DNA of 64,000 nt from VGSG01 sp040756375 (GTDB lineage: Bacteria; Desulfobacterota; Desulfomonilia; Desulfomonilales; Desulfomonilaceae): positions 30,648 through 94,647 of the forward strand of contig JBFLZC010000020.1 of the NCBI GenBank assembly GCA_040756375.1. Direction: 5' to 3'. Position numbers and translations under genes: made by a program. Below, one piece after another: positions 52,606-60,912 of the stretch; position 1 is the stretch's first letter; each line of letters opens with the position of its first letter. The notes beneath the pieces were generated by a model. The model saw nothing but the letters and a program-made list of their open reading frames with translations, had not been told where the DNA came from and did not search any database.

Positions 52606-53184
52606 TCAGTTGGTTCCCCCGTTTTTTGCGCAGAAAGATACAAATCGCCGTTTGAGCGACGCCAAGGTTTCGAGGAATTCTTTGTTGCCTTGGGGACTCT
52701 CACGAAGCTCGACTGCGCTGGGCACATCCCAGCTGACCGCGGAGGCCATGCCAAGTATCTGGGCTATCTCCCTGTAACGTGCATACGGACGCAGGGTTGC
52801 CCTTAGAGCTGATTCGGCTTCATCCATCTTTGTTTGCGCGGCAGAGGGATCGGTTAGGGCCAGGGCCGCATCGGCCTCTGATGCAAATTTCTTTAGCGGC
52901 TCGCATGCAAGTGCTTTGGTCTTCTCCCGACCAAGAGCCTGGTCTTTCTGCGGCTCTGCCGACGACGGTGGAGCCTGTGTTTCTCTCTTGGACGGCTGCT
53001 GTAATTGCCTCTGAAGGGCATTCACCCTGTCTTTGAGGTCAGTCACTTCTCTCTTGAGCGCATTGAGCTGTTCGGTGAGATCGTCTATCTGCCGAAAAAC
53101 GTCTTGAGCGTAAACGTTGACGGAAAGCCCGCCGACAAGGCACAGGACGACGACATGAAGCAGCAGGAATGCGCGACGTTTCAC
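52606..53184 (-). CDS. Exported coiled-coil protein upstream of the caspase-like gene
   Basis: About 192 residues. A signal peptide (AFLLLHVVVLCLVGGLSVNVYA) precedes a coiled coil (DLTEQLNALKREVTDLKDRVNALQRQL in heptads), a Pro/Gln-rich linker and a helical C-terminus. GTG 53184 is chosen as AAAGGAG lies 6 bases upstream; the frame extends to 53253 without one. No family recognised. It may share a transcript with the caspase-like gene. Confidence 0.65.
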   Translation of the reverse strand: MKRRAFLLLHVVVLCLVGGLSVNVYAQDVFRQIDDLTEQLNALKREVTDLKDRVNALQRQLQQPSKRETQAPPSSAEPQKDQALGREKTKALACEPLKKFASEADAALALTDPSAAQTKMDEAESALRATLRPYARYREIAQILGMASAVSWDVPSAVELRESPQGNKEFLETLASLKRRFVSFCAKNGGTN

Positions 53185-53389
53185 AACTGGCTCCTTTGAC
53201 GACCAGAAGAATATGACGGTCAGGGACATCACACCGAGAGCCACAGGGCTCACGCCCGACGCCGGTGCGTAGGGTTGTCCCCTGGCTTCTAGAATCCAGA
53301 CCGAATGATCCGCAGTCGCACGACGGGCGTCAAGCTTTTTCTACGCAAGTAGCCTTCTAGATGCGATTCCAAAAGGCAAGAGCCTCTTG
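53185..53389. other. Intergenic region without a supportable gene
   Basis: The bases upstream of the coiled-coil gene should contain its promoter; I see no clear match. No coding frame is supported. Confidence 0.4.
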
Positions 53390-53490
53390 AAGAATGGCCG
53401 GGGAGGCCCTTCTTGAAACCCCGCGCTTCGCGGGGCCCGGACCCCTCCCCAAGAACTCCCACGCTTTTGCAAGCGTTTCCAGCGCTTGCA
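53390..53490 (-). repeat. Double-hairpin intergenic element, copy C
   Basis: Read on the minus strand: TGCAAGCG/CGCTTGCA hairpin (arms 53490-53483 and 53475-53468), then AGTTCTTGGGGAGGGGTCC, a CCCCGCGAAGCGCGGGG hairpin and GGGCCTCCCCGG. Same modular plan as the copies at 33984-34105 and 57107-57227. Confidence 0.7.
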
Positions 53491-53506
53491 GGGCCACTGG
53501 ACCTTA

Positions 53507-53731
53507 CTACACGATCAACTCGGCCCTCTTAACTTTGGGTTCAACCTGGACGGCAGGCGCCTTCCGCCTTGCCGGCGCTACCGGTTCCGGAGCTTTCATG
53601 AGCCGTTCGTACACGCCTTGTTCCGGGCTTCTGATCAAGTCGGACGTGGTCGGGAGTTCGGGCATGGCCTGCGCAAGGAGACCCACGCCCAAAAGCATAA
53701 TCCATGTATCTATAATCGTTTGAAGGATCAT
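53507..53731 (-). CDS. Possible small secreted or membrane peptide
   Basis: A 74-residue frame starts at ATG 53731 with GGGGAGC about 8 bases upstream. It has one hydrophobic segment near the start (LQTIIDTWIMLLGVGLLAQAM) and a Pro/Ala/Lys-rich tail. No homology is apparent to me. It may be a real small membrane protein or a chance frame. Confidence 0.35.
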   Translation of the reverse strand: MILQTIIDTWIMLLGVGLLAQAMPELPTTSDLIRSPEQGVYERLMKAPEPVAPARRKAPAVQVEPKVKRAELIV

Positions 53732-53759
53732 TTTCCGTGCTCCCCTGAGACGAATCATA

Positions 53760-54234
53760 TATCGTTGGGGTTTGAACCGACCTGCCGACGCGCGGCCTGC
53801 GACGGCAGGTCAGCCTCTTTTGGCCCACACACAGCTCGTGTGGGTTTCCGGAGTCGCACACGCTTGGCATCGAGTACGACCCGGAAACCCATGCGATGCT
53901 ATTGGCATATATGATGCCGATTTGCAGAGTTGGATTCGCCAGATTGCCGCGAGTGGTTAGCATGGTCGCTGATAGATGTCCCGCTCAGCGCCAGTTTGAG
54001 ACCACAGCGAACGGCATCCAAGCCTGCGCCGAAAACCACCTTCTCCCTTCTCCTCTCATCAAGGGGGGAATAACCCTCTTCCCTTGCGGGGCAGGCTTTT
54101 CAGCCTGCTGGCGGCCTGGAAAGGCCGCCCCACAAAGAGGGGAGGTGAGGGGAGTGGTCCGCAGTGAAAGGCGCAAATCCCCTTCCGCTTGTTATGGAGG
54201 CGCGGTTCATGCATGATGCAGAGGGAGGTCTGCT
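53760..54234. repeat. Intergenic region with tandem hairpins (54091-54129)
   Basis: No gene is supported. GCAGGCTTTTCAGCCTGC (54091-54108) and GGCGGCCTGGAAAGGCCGCC (54110-54129) are two adjacent perfect hairpins within a purine/pyrimidine-biased segment with CCCTTCTCC and GGGGAGGTGAGGGG at its flanks, which also pair. This resembles another palindromic repeat type. Confidence 0.6.
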
Positions 54235-55119
54235 ATGAACAGAGACATGCGTGTGTGGCTCGCTAATATCATTGAGGAATACGTAACAAGCTCCCCTGAG
54301 AACTCGCTCAAGATGCAGCCGGACGAGCGGGCCTGGGATGACGTTCTCGTGGGGTTCTCGTCGGGCGCTGACCCTCTGTACGAGGCTTACAAGGAGCTAG
54401 TCGGGCCGTTTCACTGGACTCCGTTCGAGGTCTTTTCACACACGTTTCCGGATGTTGCAGCGCGGCCTGAGGATCTGACGGTGATCAGTTGGATACTTCC
54501 CCAACGTGACGTCACTAAGGCAGACAATCGCAAGGAAACTTTTTACCCATCAAGACGATGGGTGCACGCTCGTTTTCCAGGTGAAGAGTTTAACCAGCAT
54601 CTCCGAAGACATGTTGTTGAGGAGCTTGCCGGCGCAGGTGTGAATGCCGTAGCACCAGTGCTGTCGGACCAGTGGCGCATTGAACTGTCGCCGACCTACG
54701 GATTTGCTTCCAAGTGGTCGGAGCGTCACGCGGCGTACGCCTCGGGCTTGGGCACTTTCGGTCTGTGCGACGGATTGATCACCGCGAAGGGCAAGGCTCA
54801 TCGTGCCGGATCTGTCGTGGCGAACCTGACGGTCCCACTTAACTCACGGCCATATGAAGATCACCACGCTTACTGCCTGTTCTTCTACGACGGCTCGTGT
54901 AAAGCCTGCCGGGAACGCTGCCCCGTGGGCGCGATAACCGAGCAAGGACACGACAAACTGAAATGCTGGAACCATGCGAAGGGCACATGCGGAGAGTACG
55001 CCAAAGCAAACTTCGGGTTCGACGGCTATGGTTGCGGCCTGTGTCAAACCGGAGTGCCGTGCGAATCCGGCATACCCCCCAAGATCCTGAAGAAGGGCGT
55101 CGGCGAATCGAAATTATAG
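54235..55119 (+). CDS. QueG-like Fe-S protein (epoxyqueuosine reductase-related)
   Basis: The 294-residue protein has two Fe-S clusters near the C-terminus (CKACRERCPVGAI and CGLCQTGVPCESGIP) and an N-terminal cofactor domain with YASGLGTFGLCDGLITAKGKAHR, as in QueG and related corrinoid-type proteins. True QueG is about 350 residues with a C-terminal HEAT region, which is missing here, so this is a diverged relative with unknown substrate. GGAGG lies 10 bases before ATG 54235. It is monocistronic. Confidence 0.8.
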   Translation: MNRDMRVWLANIIEEYVTSSPENSLKMQPDERAWDDVLVGFSSGADPLYEAYKELVGPFHWTPFEVFSHTFPDVAARPEDLTVISWILPQRDVTKADNRKETFYPSRRWVHARFPGEEFNQHLRRHVVEELAGAGVNAVAPVLSDQWRIELSPTYGFASKWSERHAAYASGLGTFGLCDGLITAKGKAHRAGSVVANLTVPLNSRPYEDHHAYCLFFYDGSCKACRERCPVGAITEQGHDKLKCWNHAKGTCGEYAKANFGFDGYGCGLCQTGVPCESGIPPKILKKGVGESKL

Positions 55120-55193
55120 GACTGGATTCCGGCCCCAGCCGGAATGACGCCGGAAAGCACGGCACGACCTAACGTCAACGCCCGAACCCCTAA

Positions 55194-55418
55194 TTACCCG
55201 AACGTGCCGGTAGCCTCCCACGGAGGACCACCCATGATTTCTTCGTAGAACTTGCAGAGTTCTCTACACTTGGCGATCTTGGCCTCGTACGTTCCCTGTT
55301 CCTCTCCGCGGCACCACGTCCCGGTAACCGCAAAGCAATTCCGCCCGTGATTGGGATACGCTGGGCAGCTCTCTTCTCTTCCGCACTTTCTGTGCTCCCA
55401 GCAGTTCACAAGTCCCAT
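55194..55418 (-). CDS. Small Cys-rich protein with NCWE-x3-CG motif
   Basis: The 74-residue protein starts NCWEHRKCGREESCPAYPNHGRNC in overlapping pieces and continues FAVTGTWCRG, AKIAKCRELCKFYEE. The eight Cys in this order recall a short domain seen at the ends of some signalling proteins, perhaps metal-binding. GGAGG precedes ATG 55418. Function unknown. Confidence 0.65.
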   Translation of the reverse strand: MGLVNCWEHRKCGREESCPAYPNHGRNCFAVTGTWCRGEEQGTYEAKIAKCRELCKFYEEIMGGPPWEATGTFG

Positions 55419-55796
55419 AGTTGGAGCCTCCTTCTAAGAGATACCCCCAAATGCATTTTACTTTACCCGACAAGTTTGATCAAGATAATCCGCATCAAAA
55501 CAGACATTTACTACAGTGATATACGGCAGCTTGGCGTCCCACAGGATGAAATTCGTGGTACGTAACAGCAAAAATTGATTTCTTTAGGCCCTGAGAGTGC
55601 TGTCCGGGAGTTCACTTGACCGACGAGGGAACCGCGAAGTATGCTCAGCGACTCCAGCGAATGGGCTTCTTCATCATTATGATGGGTGTGTTATAGCCGG
55701 TTCTGTGCGCGTGCGAGAACATCGGTGACATCTGCGTCATCTGCGGATTCGTCTTGGCCTGTTGTGCCTGGGGACCGGCCCATGATTAGGGTGACC
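55419..55796. other. Divergent intergenic region
   Basis: About 380 bases lie between the Cys-rich protein start and the transporter start. No gene is supported. The transporter frame is open upstream to 55686, but that extension is Arg/Ser-rich and has no hydrophobic or family-like character. Confidence 0.45.
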
Positions 55797-56723
55797 ATGA
55801 CTTCTTCGATACGTGGGTATTCAAGCGTTCTAGCGGCCGCGGTCTTGTGGGCGTCCTCTGGGACCGCTAGCAAAGCCCTCTTTCTGTCGGGAATGACTCC
55901 GTTTCAATTAGTCCAGATCAGGGTCACCCTTGCTGCTGCCGCGTTGGCGATAATATTGGGGCTTTTTGCTCCGCGACTTCTGAAAATCCGACCGGCAGAC
56001 ACCATTTCGTTCTTGATACTCGGAGGCGTGCTTCTTGCCTTGGTTCAGTTCACGTACCTCTTTACGATCAGCAAGATGCCCGTAGCCACCGCTATCTTGA
56101 TTCAGTACACCTCCCCAGCGATGGTGGCGTTGTATTCCATGTGCTTCTGGGGCGAACGGCCGACAGCTCAGAAGGTCATTGCTCTGTTCTTGTCTCTCCT
56201 CGGGTGCTATCTGGTTGTCGGGGGCTATGCCATGAGCCTCCTGAAAATGAACATGGTGGGAGCTGCGACCGGACTTGCTTCAGCAGTGTTCTTCGCAGCC
56301 TACAGTCTGTTCGGAGAACGGAGGATGCACCGGTACGGCCCGTGGACTGTTTCGTTCTACGCGTTCCTCTTTGCCGCGGTCACCTGGAACGTGTTCGAAA
56401 CGCCTTTTCATTTTATTTGGGCCGGGTACTCGTCAACCCAGTGGGGATACATCCTATACATAGCCATCCTGGGAACGCTCTTGCCGTTCAGCCTGTTCTT
56501 CGTGGGAGTGAATCACATCCGTTCCACAAGGGCTTCGATTACGTCCACGGCTGAACCGATCTCTGCCGGATTCATGGCGTATGTCTTCCTGGGAGAAACC
56601 CTGGAGCCGCTACAACTGCTCGGAGGAGCGCTCGTGGTCGCGGCCATTGTGTTGCTCCAAATCCAGCAAGAGCGCATCGAATTGGCGCCTGAGTCGGTGC
56701 GCCCACGTTCGGAAGCCGCCTGA
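55797..56723 (+). CDS. EamA-family (DMT superfamily) transporter
   Basis: About 308 residues with ten hydrophobic helices in two EamA halves: YSSVLAAAVLWASSGTASKALF, PFQLVQIRVTLAAAALA, MPVATAILIQYTSPAMVALYS, VIALFLSLLGCYLVVGGYA for the first and LASAVFFAAYSLFGERRM, TSTAEPISAGFMAYVFLGETLEPLQLLGGALVVAAI for the second. DMT transporters export or import small metabolites; the substrate is unknown. The start is ATG 55797 or 55782; neither has a strong ribosome binding site. Confidence 0.85.
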   Translation: MTSSIRGYSSVLAAAVLWASSGTASKALFLSGMTPFQLVQIRVTLAAAALAIILGLFAPRLLKIRPADTISFLILGGVLLALVQFTYLFTISKMPVATAILIQYTSPAMVALYSMCFWGERPTAQKVIALFLSLLGCYLVVGGYAMSLLKMNMVGAATGLASAVFFAAYSLFGERRMHRYGPWTVSFYAFLFAAVTWNVFETPFHFIWAGYSSTQWGYILYIAILGTLLPFSLFFVGVNHIRSTRASITSTAEPISAGFMAYVFLGETLEPLQLLGGALVVAAIVLLQIQQERIELAPESVRPRSEAA

Positions 56724-56819
56724 TACCGATGCGCTTTCAAAGAAGTAAAGCACGGGGGAAACTTCTTTGTGTAAAGGATTGTTTGTTTTGCTCCGCAATC
56801 TCGGGAGGGTCCCCTCAGT

Positions 56820-56870
56820 TTGAGGCCGCAAGCGTCCAGGATGGACGCTACGATAGTAGCCCGGCGATTT
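56820..56870. repeat. 51-bp dispersed repeat (copy 1), second copy at 63843-63893
   Basis: The two copies agree at 46 of 51 positions. Each contains the hairpin GCGTCC/GGACGC and ends ACGATAGTAGCCCGGCGATTT. Both are intergenic. In this copy the end extends into a CCCGGCGA/TCGCCGGG hairpin. Confidence 0.75.
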
Positions 56871-56904
56871 TTCGCCGGGAACGAGAGGTCAAGGTAAGAT
56901 TCTT

Positions 56905-56960
56905 TTCGTCCCCAGTTAGCGCCCGGAGGATTAATCCTCCGGGCGCTAACTGGGGACGAA
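56905..56960. repeat. Perfect 56-bp palindrome
   Basis: TTCGTCCCCAGTTAGCGCCC and its continuation to 56932 are mirrored exactly from 56933 to 56960: 28-bp arms without any loop. A CCCGGCAAT-GA-ATTGCCGGG hairpin follows at 56986-57005. The sequence carries no gene. Confidence 0.85.
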
Positions 56961-57106
56961 GACGTGGATTTTTGCTCATCAATCACCCGGCAATGAATTG
57001 CCGGGCTACTTTCAGTCGCCCCTACGGGGCTTTAGCGGAGTTGAATGGATAGTCCATTGTGTAAAGAGGTTTCCCTCGGACGCTCTTCAAGAAACTCTGT
57101 ACGCCG

Positions 57107-57227
57107 TTGGCATCCCTGCTTCCTGTGCCTGGAAGCAGGGATGCCAAAGGCGTATAGAAGTTTTTGGAAAGGGGTTCGGGGAGCCCCGCGAAGCGCGGGG
57201 TTACAAAAAGGTTCTCCCCGTCTTACT
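57107..57227 (+). repeat. Double-hairpin intergenic element, copy D
   Basis: A perfect 17-bp inverted repeat (57107-57123 with 57131-57147) is followed by GAAGTTTTTGGAAAGGGG, then GGGGAG, a CCCCGCGAAGCGCGGGG hairpin and CTCCCCGTCTTAC. Same plan as copies at 33984-34105 and 53390-53490. Confidence 0.75.
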
Positions 57228-57297
57228 TTCTTGAACGCGAATTAGTACGAGACCAGCGTTCTGCGCGGGACGAAATCCGACATCACGTCCAAAGCAA

Positions 57298-57741
57298 CTA
57301 TGGCAAGTAAATGATGTCAAAGTGGATAATGGTCCAAACGATGTACGCCAAGCCCAGAAGTATTCCAAAGGGATACCCGAGCAGCCAAAGTGCCAGTTGT
57401 TGTTTCGGGTTGTAAAATCGGACGCTGGTCGCCGTGGTCATGACATTAGCCCACACCCACCAGAAGCTAACCAAAGCAAGCAAATAGTACCCCCAGCGCG
57501 GATAAAGAAACACAAGTACGATCCCAAAGACATTGGCAGGACAAGCCACAAAGACATCCGCGAACGCTATGCCATAAGACGTCTTTTGTTCGTGCCAATC
57601 ATCTTTTGATCCGTCAGGGTTTTGGAAAGCCTTGCCTCGGAGAATCTTCGCTTGCAGGATCCAAAGGAGCAGGGCAAATATTCCGTAGAATGCCAACAGC
57701 ACATAGAGAAGAATCTGAGAGAAAAGCGATAAGCTCTGCAC
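57298..57741 (-). CDS. Polytopic membrane protein of unknown function
   Basis: The 147-residue protein has four hydrophobic segments (LFSQILLYVLLAFYGIFALLLW, ADVFVACPANVFGIVLVFL, YYLLALVSFWWVWANVM, LALWLLGYPFGILLGLAYIVW). No family recognised. It ends in hydrophobic residues. A weak site AGGTGC... precedes ATG 57741. Confidence 0.6.
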   Translation of the reverse strand: MQSLSLFSQILLYVLLAFYGIFALLLWILQAKILRGKAFQNPDGSKDDWHEQKTSYGIAFADVFVACPANVFGIVLVFLYPRWGYYLLALVSFWWVWANVMTTATSVRFYNPKQQLALWLLGYPFGILLGLAYIVWTIIHFDIIYLP

Positions 57742-57900
57742 CTTAACCTCGTCCTCTATTGCCTAATGGGGAGTTGAGCGGGATGCGATTTCTCGCCGAC
57801 ACGGTGCGCGCACGTGTCATCTGGTCTTCCTTGCACCTCCAGAAATCAAGTAGGCCGCTATTCTTCGATCTGTCCCATTGATGGGCCTTGATTGCGAGCT
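57742..57900. other. Intergenic region without a supportable gene
   Basis: This stretch precedes the membrane-protein start on the minus strand and leads into the repeat at 57901-58019. I see no gene and no clear promoter. Confidence 0.4.
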
Positions 57901-58019
57901 CAAGACACCTCTAGAAATCCTTCGCTTAGCATCACAAGCCTTTCCATATCAAAGAGTTGTCGCTGCTTGGGCCGTCTATCTGGTCGTGTTGTGCGAATCG
58001 ACACAAGAACCCCCTTCTT
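57901..58019. repeat. Dispersed ~119-bp repeat, copy 1 (copy 2 at 62116-62230)
   Basis: CAAGACACCTCT... aligns without gaps over about 119 bases to CAAGACGCCTCT... at 62116, at roughly 70 per cent identity by eye, with well conserved blocks CATATCAAA(G/C)(A/G)GTTGTCG and TTGGGCCGT/TTTGGCCGT. The first 30 bases also resemble 61014-61037. Confidence 0.6.
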
Positions 58020-58122
58020 GTTGGACATTGGCCCGCCTAATACCGGGCTATTCTTAAGCATACTCAATTGTCTGGGCGGCGCAGGCACTGGGCGCGGCGC
58101 CTTCTCCCGTCCCACGAAATCC

Positions 58123-59532
58123 CTACGCCGCTTCCATGCTCACCTTCTCCTCTGAAGGCGGCTTGATATTCTGGTTCACACGGAAGAAGTTGGTCGGGTC
58201 GTACTTCTTCTTTATGGCGACCAGGCGCTCGTAATTGTCTCCGTACGTGGCCTTGATGCGATCCTCGCCCTCTTCCATCATGAAGTTCACGTACGCTCCG
58301 CCCAAAGTGTAGGGATGCAGGGCTTTCCAATATCCTCTGGCCCATGTTCTGAGCGCTGTCGCCTTGGCCGGGTCCGGATCGATCCCGGCTATGACCATGG
58401 ACCACGTCGCGTCCCGATAGCGCCAGGCCATCTCATTCGCTCCCACACGATGGACCGCTCCGTCGATGGGATAGAGGTGCATCAACGACAGCTCACTCGG
58501 CGCCTTGGCAGCGTGCTCTAGATGCACGTCGATTGCCTCGTCGGGAAGTTCCTTCACGAACTCGCCTTTCCAGTACCACTGGAGACCCGGCGGCAGCAGC
58601 GGATCAAACAGGCTCTGCAACGTCGGGAAAGGCATTACCTGCATCCAGTCGAGGATTGACGGTGGAAGCTCTCGACGAATCGGCTTGACCGTCTCTTCGG
58701 CCTTCTCCAATGGCCCGCTGTAGCTGGAAATCAAGGCGCAGATCTTCTTTCCCCAAAGCTCTCGGGGGAACGGATGCGTTGACGGAACCGTCTTCAGACC
58801 AAAAAAGGTAGCAAGCTCCACAGGCGCTTTGAGCAGGAATTCCCTGTACCACTGCATGATCCCGCGTGCTTCCTTAACCTCCCAGAAGATCGGTCCGCCG
58901 TAGACCATGCTCACGGGATGAGCTTGATAGACGAAGCTGGTCACCACGCCAAAATTGCCGCCTCCGCCGCGTATGGCCCAGAAGAGATCCTCATTCTGCG
59001 ACGCATTAGCAGTCACGAAGCTTCCGTCAGCCAACACGACATCCGCCTCGATCAGATTGTCAACTGTCAGACCGTACTTTCGAGTTAGATAGCCGTGGCC
59101 GCCTCCCAGCGTAAGGCCCGCAATGCCGGTGGTCGAGACAATCCCGGCCGGCACGGCCAACCCAAATGCATGACCCGCGTGATCCAGGTCGCCCTGCGCG
59201 CAGCCGGGTGCGGCACGCACGGTGCGTTTTGCCGGATCGAACCGCACGCCCTTCATGAGTGAGAGATCGATGACGAGACCGTCATTGCAGCTTCCCAGGC
59301 CGGGTCCGTTGTGGCCTCCGCCGCGTATGGCAACGAGAAGATCGTTCTCCCGGCCAAACCGGACCGCTGAGATGACATCTGCTGCATCCACACAACGAGC
59401 TATCATGAGCGGCCGCTTGTCGATCATACCATTGTATAATTTGCGGACCTCGTCATAGCCCGGGTCGCCTCGTTGGATCAATTCGCCTCGCAGGCTCTCC
59501 TTGAATTTTTCTATTGTCGTTTCGTTAAGCAT
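58123..59532 (-). CDS. FAD-linked oxidase (berberine-bridge-enzyme type)
   Basis: The 469-residue protein has an FAD-binding domain with IRGGGHNGPG (the His that carries covalent FAD), GLTLGGGHGYLTRKYG and AIRGGGGNFGVVTSF, and a C-terminal BBE domain ending YGDNYERLVAIKKKYDPTNFFRVNQNI. The second covalent attachment Cys of bicovalent members is not evident. It would oxidise an alcohol, sugar or alkaloid-like substrate with O2 or another acceptor; substrate unknown. ATG 59532 has AAAGGAGG upstream and is preferred over 59610. Confidence 0.92.
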   Translation of the reverse strand: MLNETTIEKFKESLRGELIQRGDPGYDEVRKLYNGMIDKRPLMIARCVDAADVISAVRFGRENDLLVAIRGGGHNGPGLGSCNDGLVIDLSLMKGVRFDPAKRTVRAAPGCAQGDLDHAGHAFGLAVPAGIVSTTGIAGLTLGGGHGYLTRKYGLTVDNLIEADVVLADGSFVTANASQNEDLFWAIRGGGGNFGVVTSFVYQAHPVSMVYGGPIFWEVKEARGIMQWYREFLLKAPVELATFFGLKTVPSTHPFPRELWGKKICALISSYSGPLEKAEETVKPIRRELPPSILDWMQVMPFPTLQSLFDPLLPPGLQWYWKGEFVKELPDEAIDVHLEHAAKAPSELSLMHLYPIDGAVHRVGANEMAWRYRDATWSMVIAGIDPDPAKATALRTWARGYWKALHPYTLGGAYVNFMMEEGEDRIKATYGDNYERLVAIKKKYDPTNFFRVNQNIKPPSEEKVSMEAA

Positions 59533-59620
59533 TTTGGCCTCCTTTCGGGCGCCTGCCCTTGAGGAGAACATGCGGCAAGGTCCGCCACTGTCAAGGGAAT
59601 GTTTCGGCAATTATACGGAG

Positions 59621-59655
59621 TCTTGCCATTGTGACCGTTTTGGCGCCCGTGAGGG
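59621..59655. repeat. 35-bp dispersed repeat, copy 1 (copy 2 at 62297-62331)
   Basis: TCTTGCCATTGTGACCGTTT and the following 15 bases match 62297-62331 at 31 of 35 positions. Both copies are intergenic and include CCGTTTTGGCGCCCGT. A GGGCTGG/CCAGCCC hairpin follows this copy. Confidence 0.65.
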
Positions 59656-59749
59656 CTGGAGGGGTCGCTCCGCCAGCCCCGAAAAGGCCGTTCTTTTCCT
59701 GCTTTTGAACCTAGTTCACCCCCTGTGTCTTGTCAGCTCCATCGGCTTG

Positions 59750-60247
59750 TTAGCCCCCGCCGAATATCTTCCGCCACCAGGGCTTCTTGGGTGGTGATGA
59801 TGACAGATCGAGCTCCTCCAGCGCTGGACCATTGCCGTCCTGCGCTCGGATGAGGCAGTAGTAGTGCCAGATATTGTCCTCGGGCCCGTTCCTGAGGCGG
59901 TCGTAGGCTTTTTCCCACGGCCAGAACTCGCCTCCTGTTCGATCGGCCCGAAGGCCCGGAAAGGTCCCGTAGCCGAGCGTGACGTTACCCCAGACAGCGC
60001 CGTGATTCTTGCGAAACACCTCGCCAACGTAACTGCCGAGGGCCTTGGCAACCCCATACACGAGGTCCTCACTCGGATTCGCAGCGAGGATCTGGCTGTG
60101 GAAGGCCGCGAGAATGGTCTCGACGTGGCGAACGCTCTCATCGGACCAGTCAAGCGTCAGCCCGAAGTGGTCGCGGGCTAACTCGATCGCGTCCTCCGCG
60201 TACGCCGTGGCTATTTGCTGGATCTGCTCGTCCGGCTCAAAGCCCAT
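59750..60247 (-). CDS. Hypothetical soluble protein
   Basis: The 165-residue protein has a plausible globular composition: FGLTLDWSDESVRHVETILAAF, ANPSEDLVYGVAKALGSYVGEVFRKNHGAVWG, YDRLRNGPEDNIWHYY. I cannot assign a family with confidence. The C-terminus is Pro/Lys/Trp-rich. The start at 60247 has a weak upstream AGTAAG and could lie elsewhere. Confidence 0.55.
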   Translation of the reverse strand: MGFEPDEQIQQIATAYAEDAIELARDHFGLTLDWSDESVRHVETILAAFHSQILAANPSEDLVYGVAKALGSYVGEVFRKNHGAVWGNVTLGYGTFPGLRADRTGGEFWPWEKAYDRLRNGPEDNIWHYYCLIRAQDGNGPALEELDLSSSPPKKPWWRKIFGGG

Positions 60248-60377
60248 GTCTTACTCCCGATGAGGCACTTAACGTTGTGCGTAACTTGCGAACCGGGGAA
60301 TCGCTCTCCCGTTGCGCACGCAACGGGTGTGACAGGACAGACCGCCAGGTTCACGCGCGTGTTAAGCAGAACGCCTC

Positions 60378-60647
60378 CTACGCGGCTCGGAGGGGCGCCA
60401 GATCTGATTGCTTGATCGGGGGGAATCCCAGTTCCTTCAGCACGCGATTGATGCCGGCGGTCGTTACCTTGGCCGGCGCGGTAATCTCGATGCCGATAGG
60501 CTTCCCGCTGCGCGCGAAGTCAATGACGAGGCCGCCGGCCGCTTTGGTTGTCCTGTAGCTCCGATCGCGTGAATTTCGCGGCAAGTACAGATACGCGGCG
60601 ACCGGCCGGCCGTGGCGGTACGTGATCTCCAGGTAGGCCTCCTTCAC
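60378..60647 (-). CDS. DUF2283-like protein, second gene of a toxin-antitoxin-like pair
   Basis: The 89-residue protein contains AYLEITYRHGRPVAAYLYL and GGLVIDFARSGKPIGIEITAP, the DUF2283 pattern, then KVTTAGINRVLKELG. GTG 60647 has GGAGG close upstream and follows the DUF4258-like gene by 1 base. DUF4258/DUF2283 pairs have been noted as possible toxin-antitoxin modules; that function is inferred. Confidence 0.75.
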   Translation of the reverse strand: MKEAYLEITYRHGRPVAAYLYLPRNSRDRSYRTTKAAGGLVIDFARSGKPIGIEITAPAKVTTAGINRVLKELGFPPIKQSDLAPLRAA

Positions 60648-60648
60648 T

Positions 60649-60912
60649 TCAGTCCTCCTCCGCCGAATACGCGGTCACGACGACCAGAACCTTCGCGTCG
60701 GGATCGGGTTCGACGATCACCTCCCACCGGCGCCTATGGTGTCGCGTAATGATCACCCACCGACCCTCCACGACGTCGCGACGGTAAGACGTAGCTTTCT
60801 GAAGCATCGCACGGAGATCCACCTCTGTAAAGCGACGGTCCTCCATCCGCTTCAGAACGTGCGGAATCAGCTCCAGTTCCCATTCCCACCACTCTGGCCA
60901 CGGTCGTCTCAG
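60649..60912 (-). CDS. DUF4258-like protein, first gene of the pair, probable CTG start
   Basis: A frame that opens at ATG 60846 gives 65 residues (MEDRRFTEVDLRAMLQKAT, VIITRHHRRRWEVIVEPD, VVVTAYSAEED) but family members continue upstream. In frame, 22 more codons reach CTG 60912, which has GGGAGG 6 bases before it and yields WPEWWEWELELIPHVLKRM joined to the ATG form. No ATG, GTG or TTG exists in that stretch. I therefore predict a CTG start. The protein is small and basic at its middle and fits the DUF4258 fold of unknown or RNase-like toxin type. Confidence 0.65.
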   Translation of the reverse strand: MRRPWPEWWEWELELIPHVLKRMEDRRFTEVDLRAMLQKATSYRRDVVEGRWVIITRHHRRRWEVIVEPDPDAKVLVVVTAYSAEED

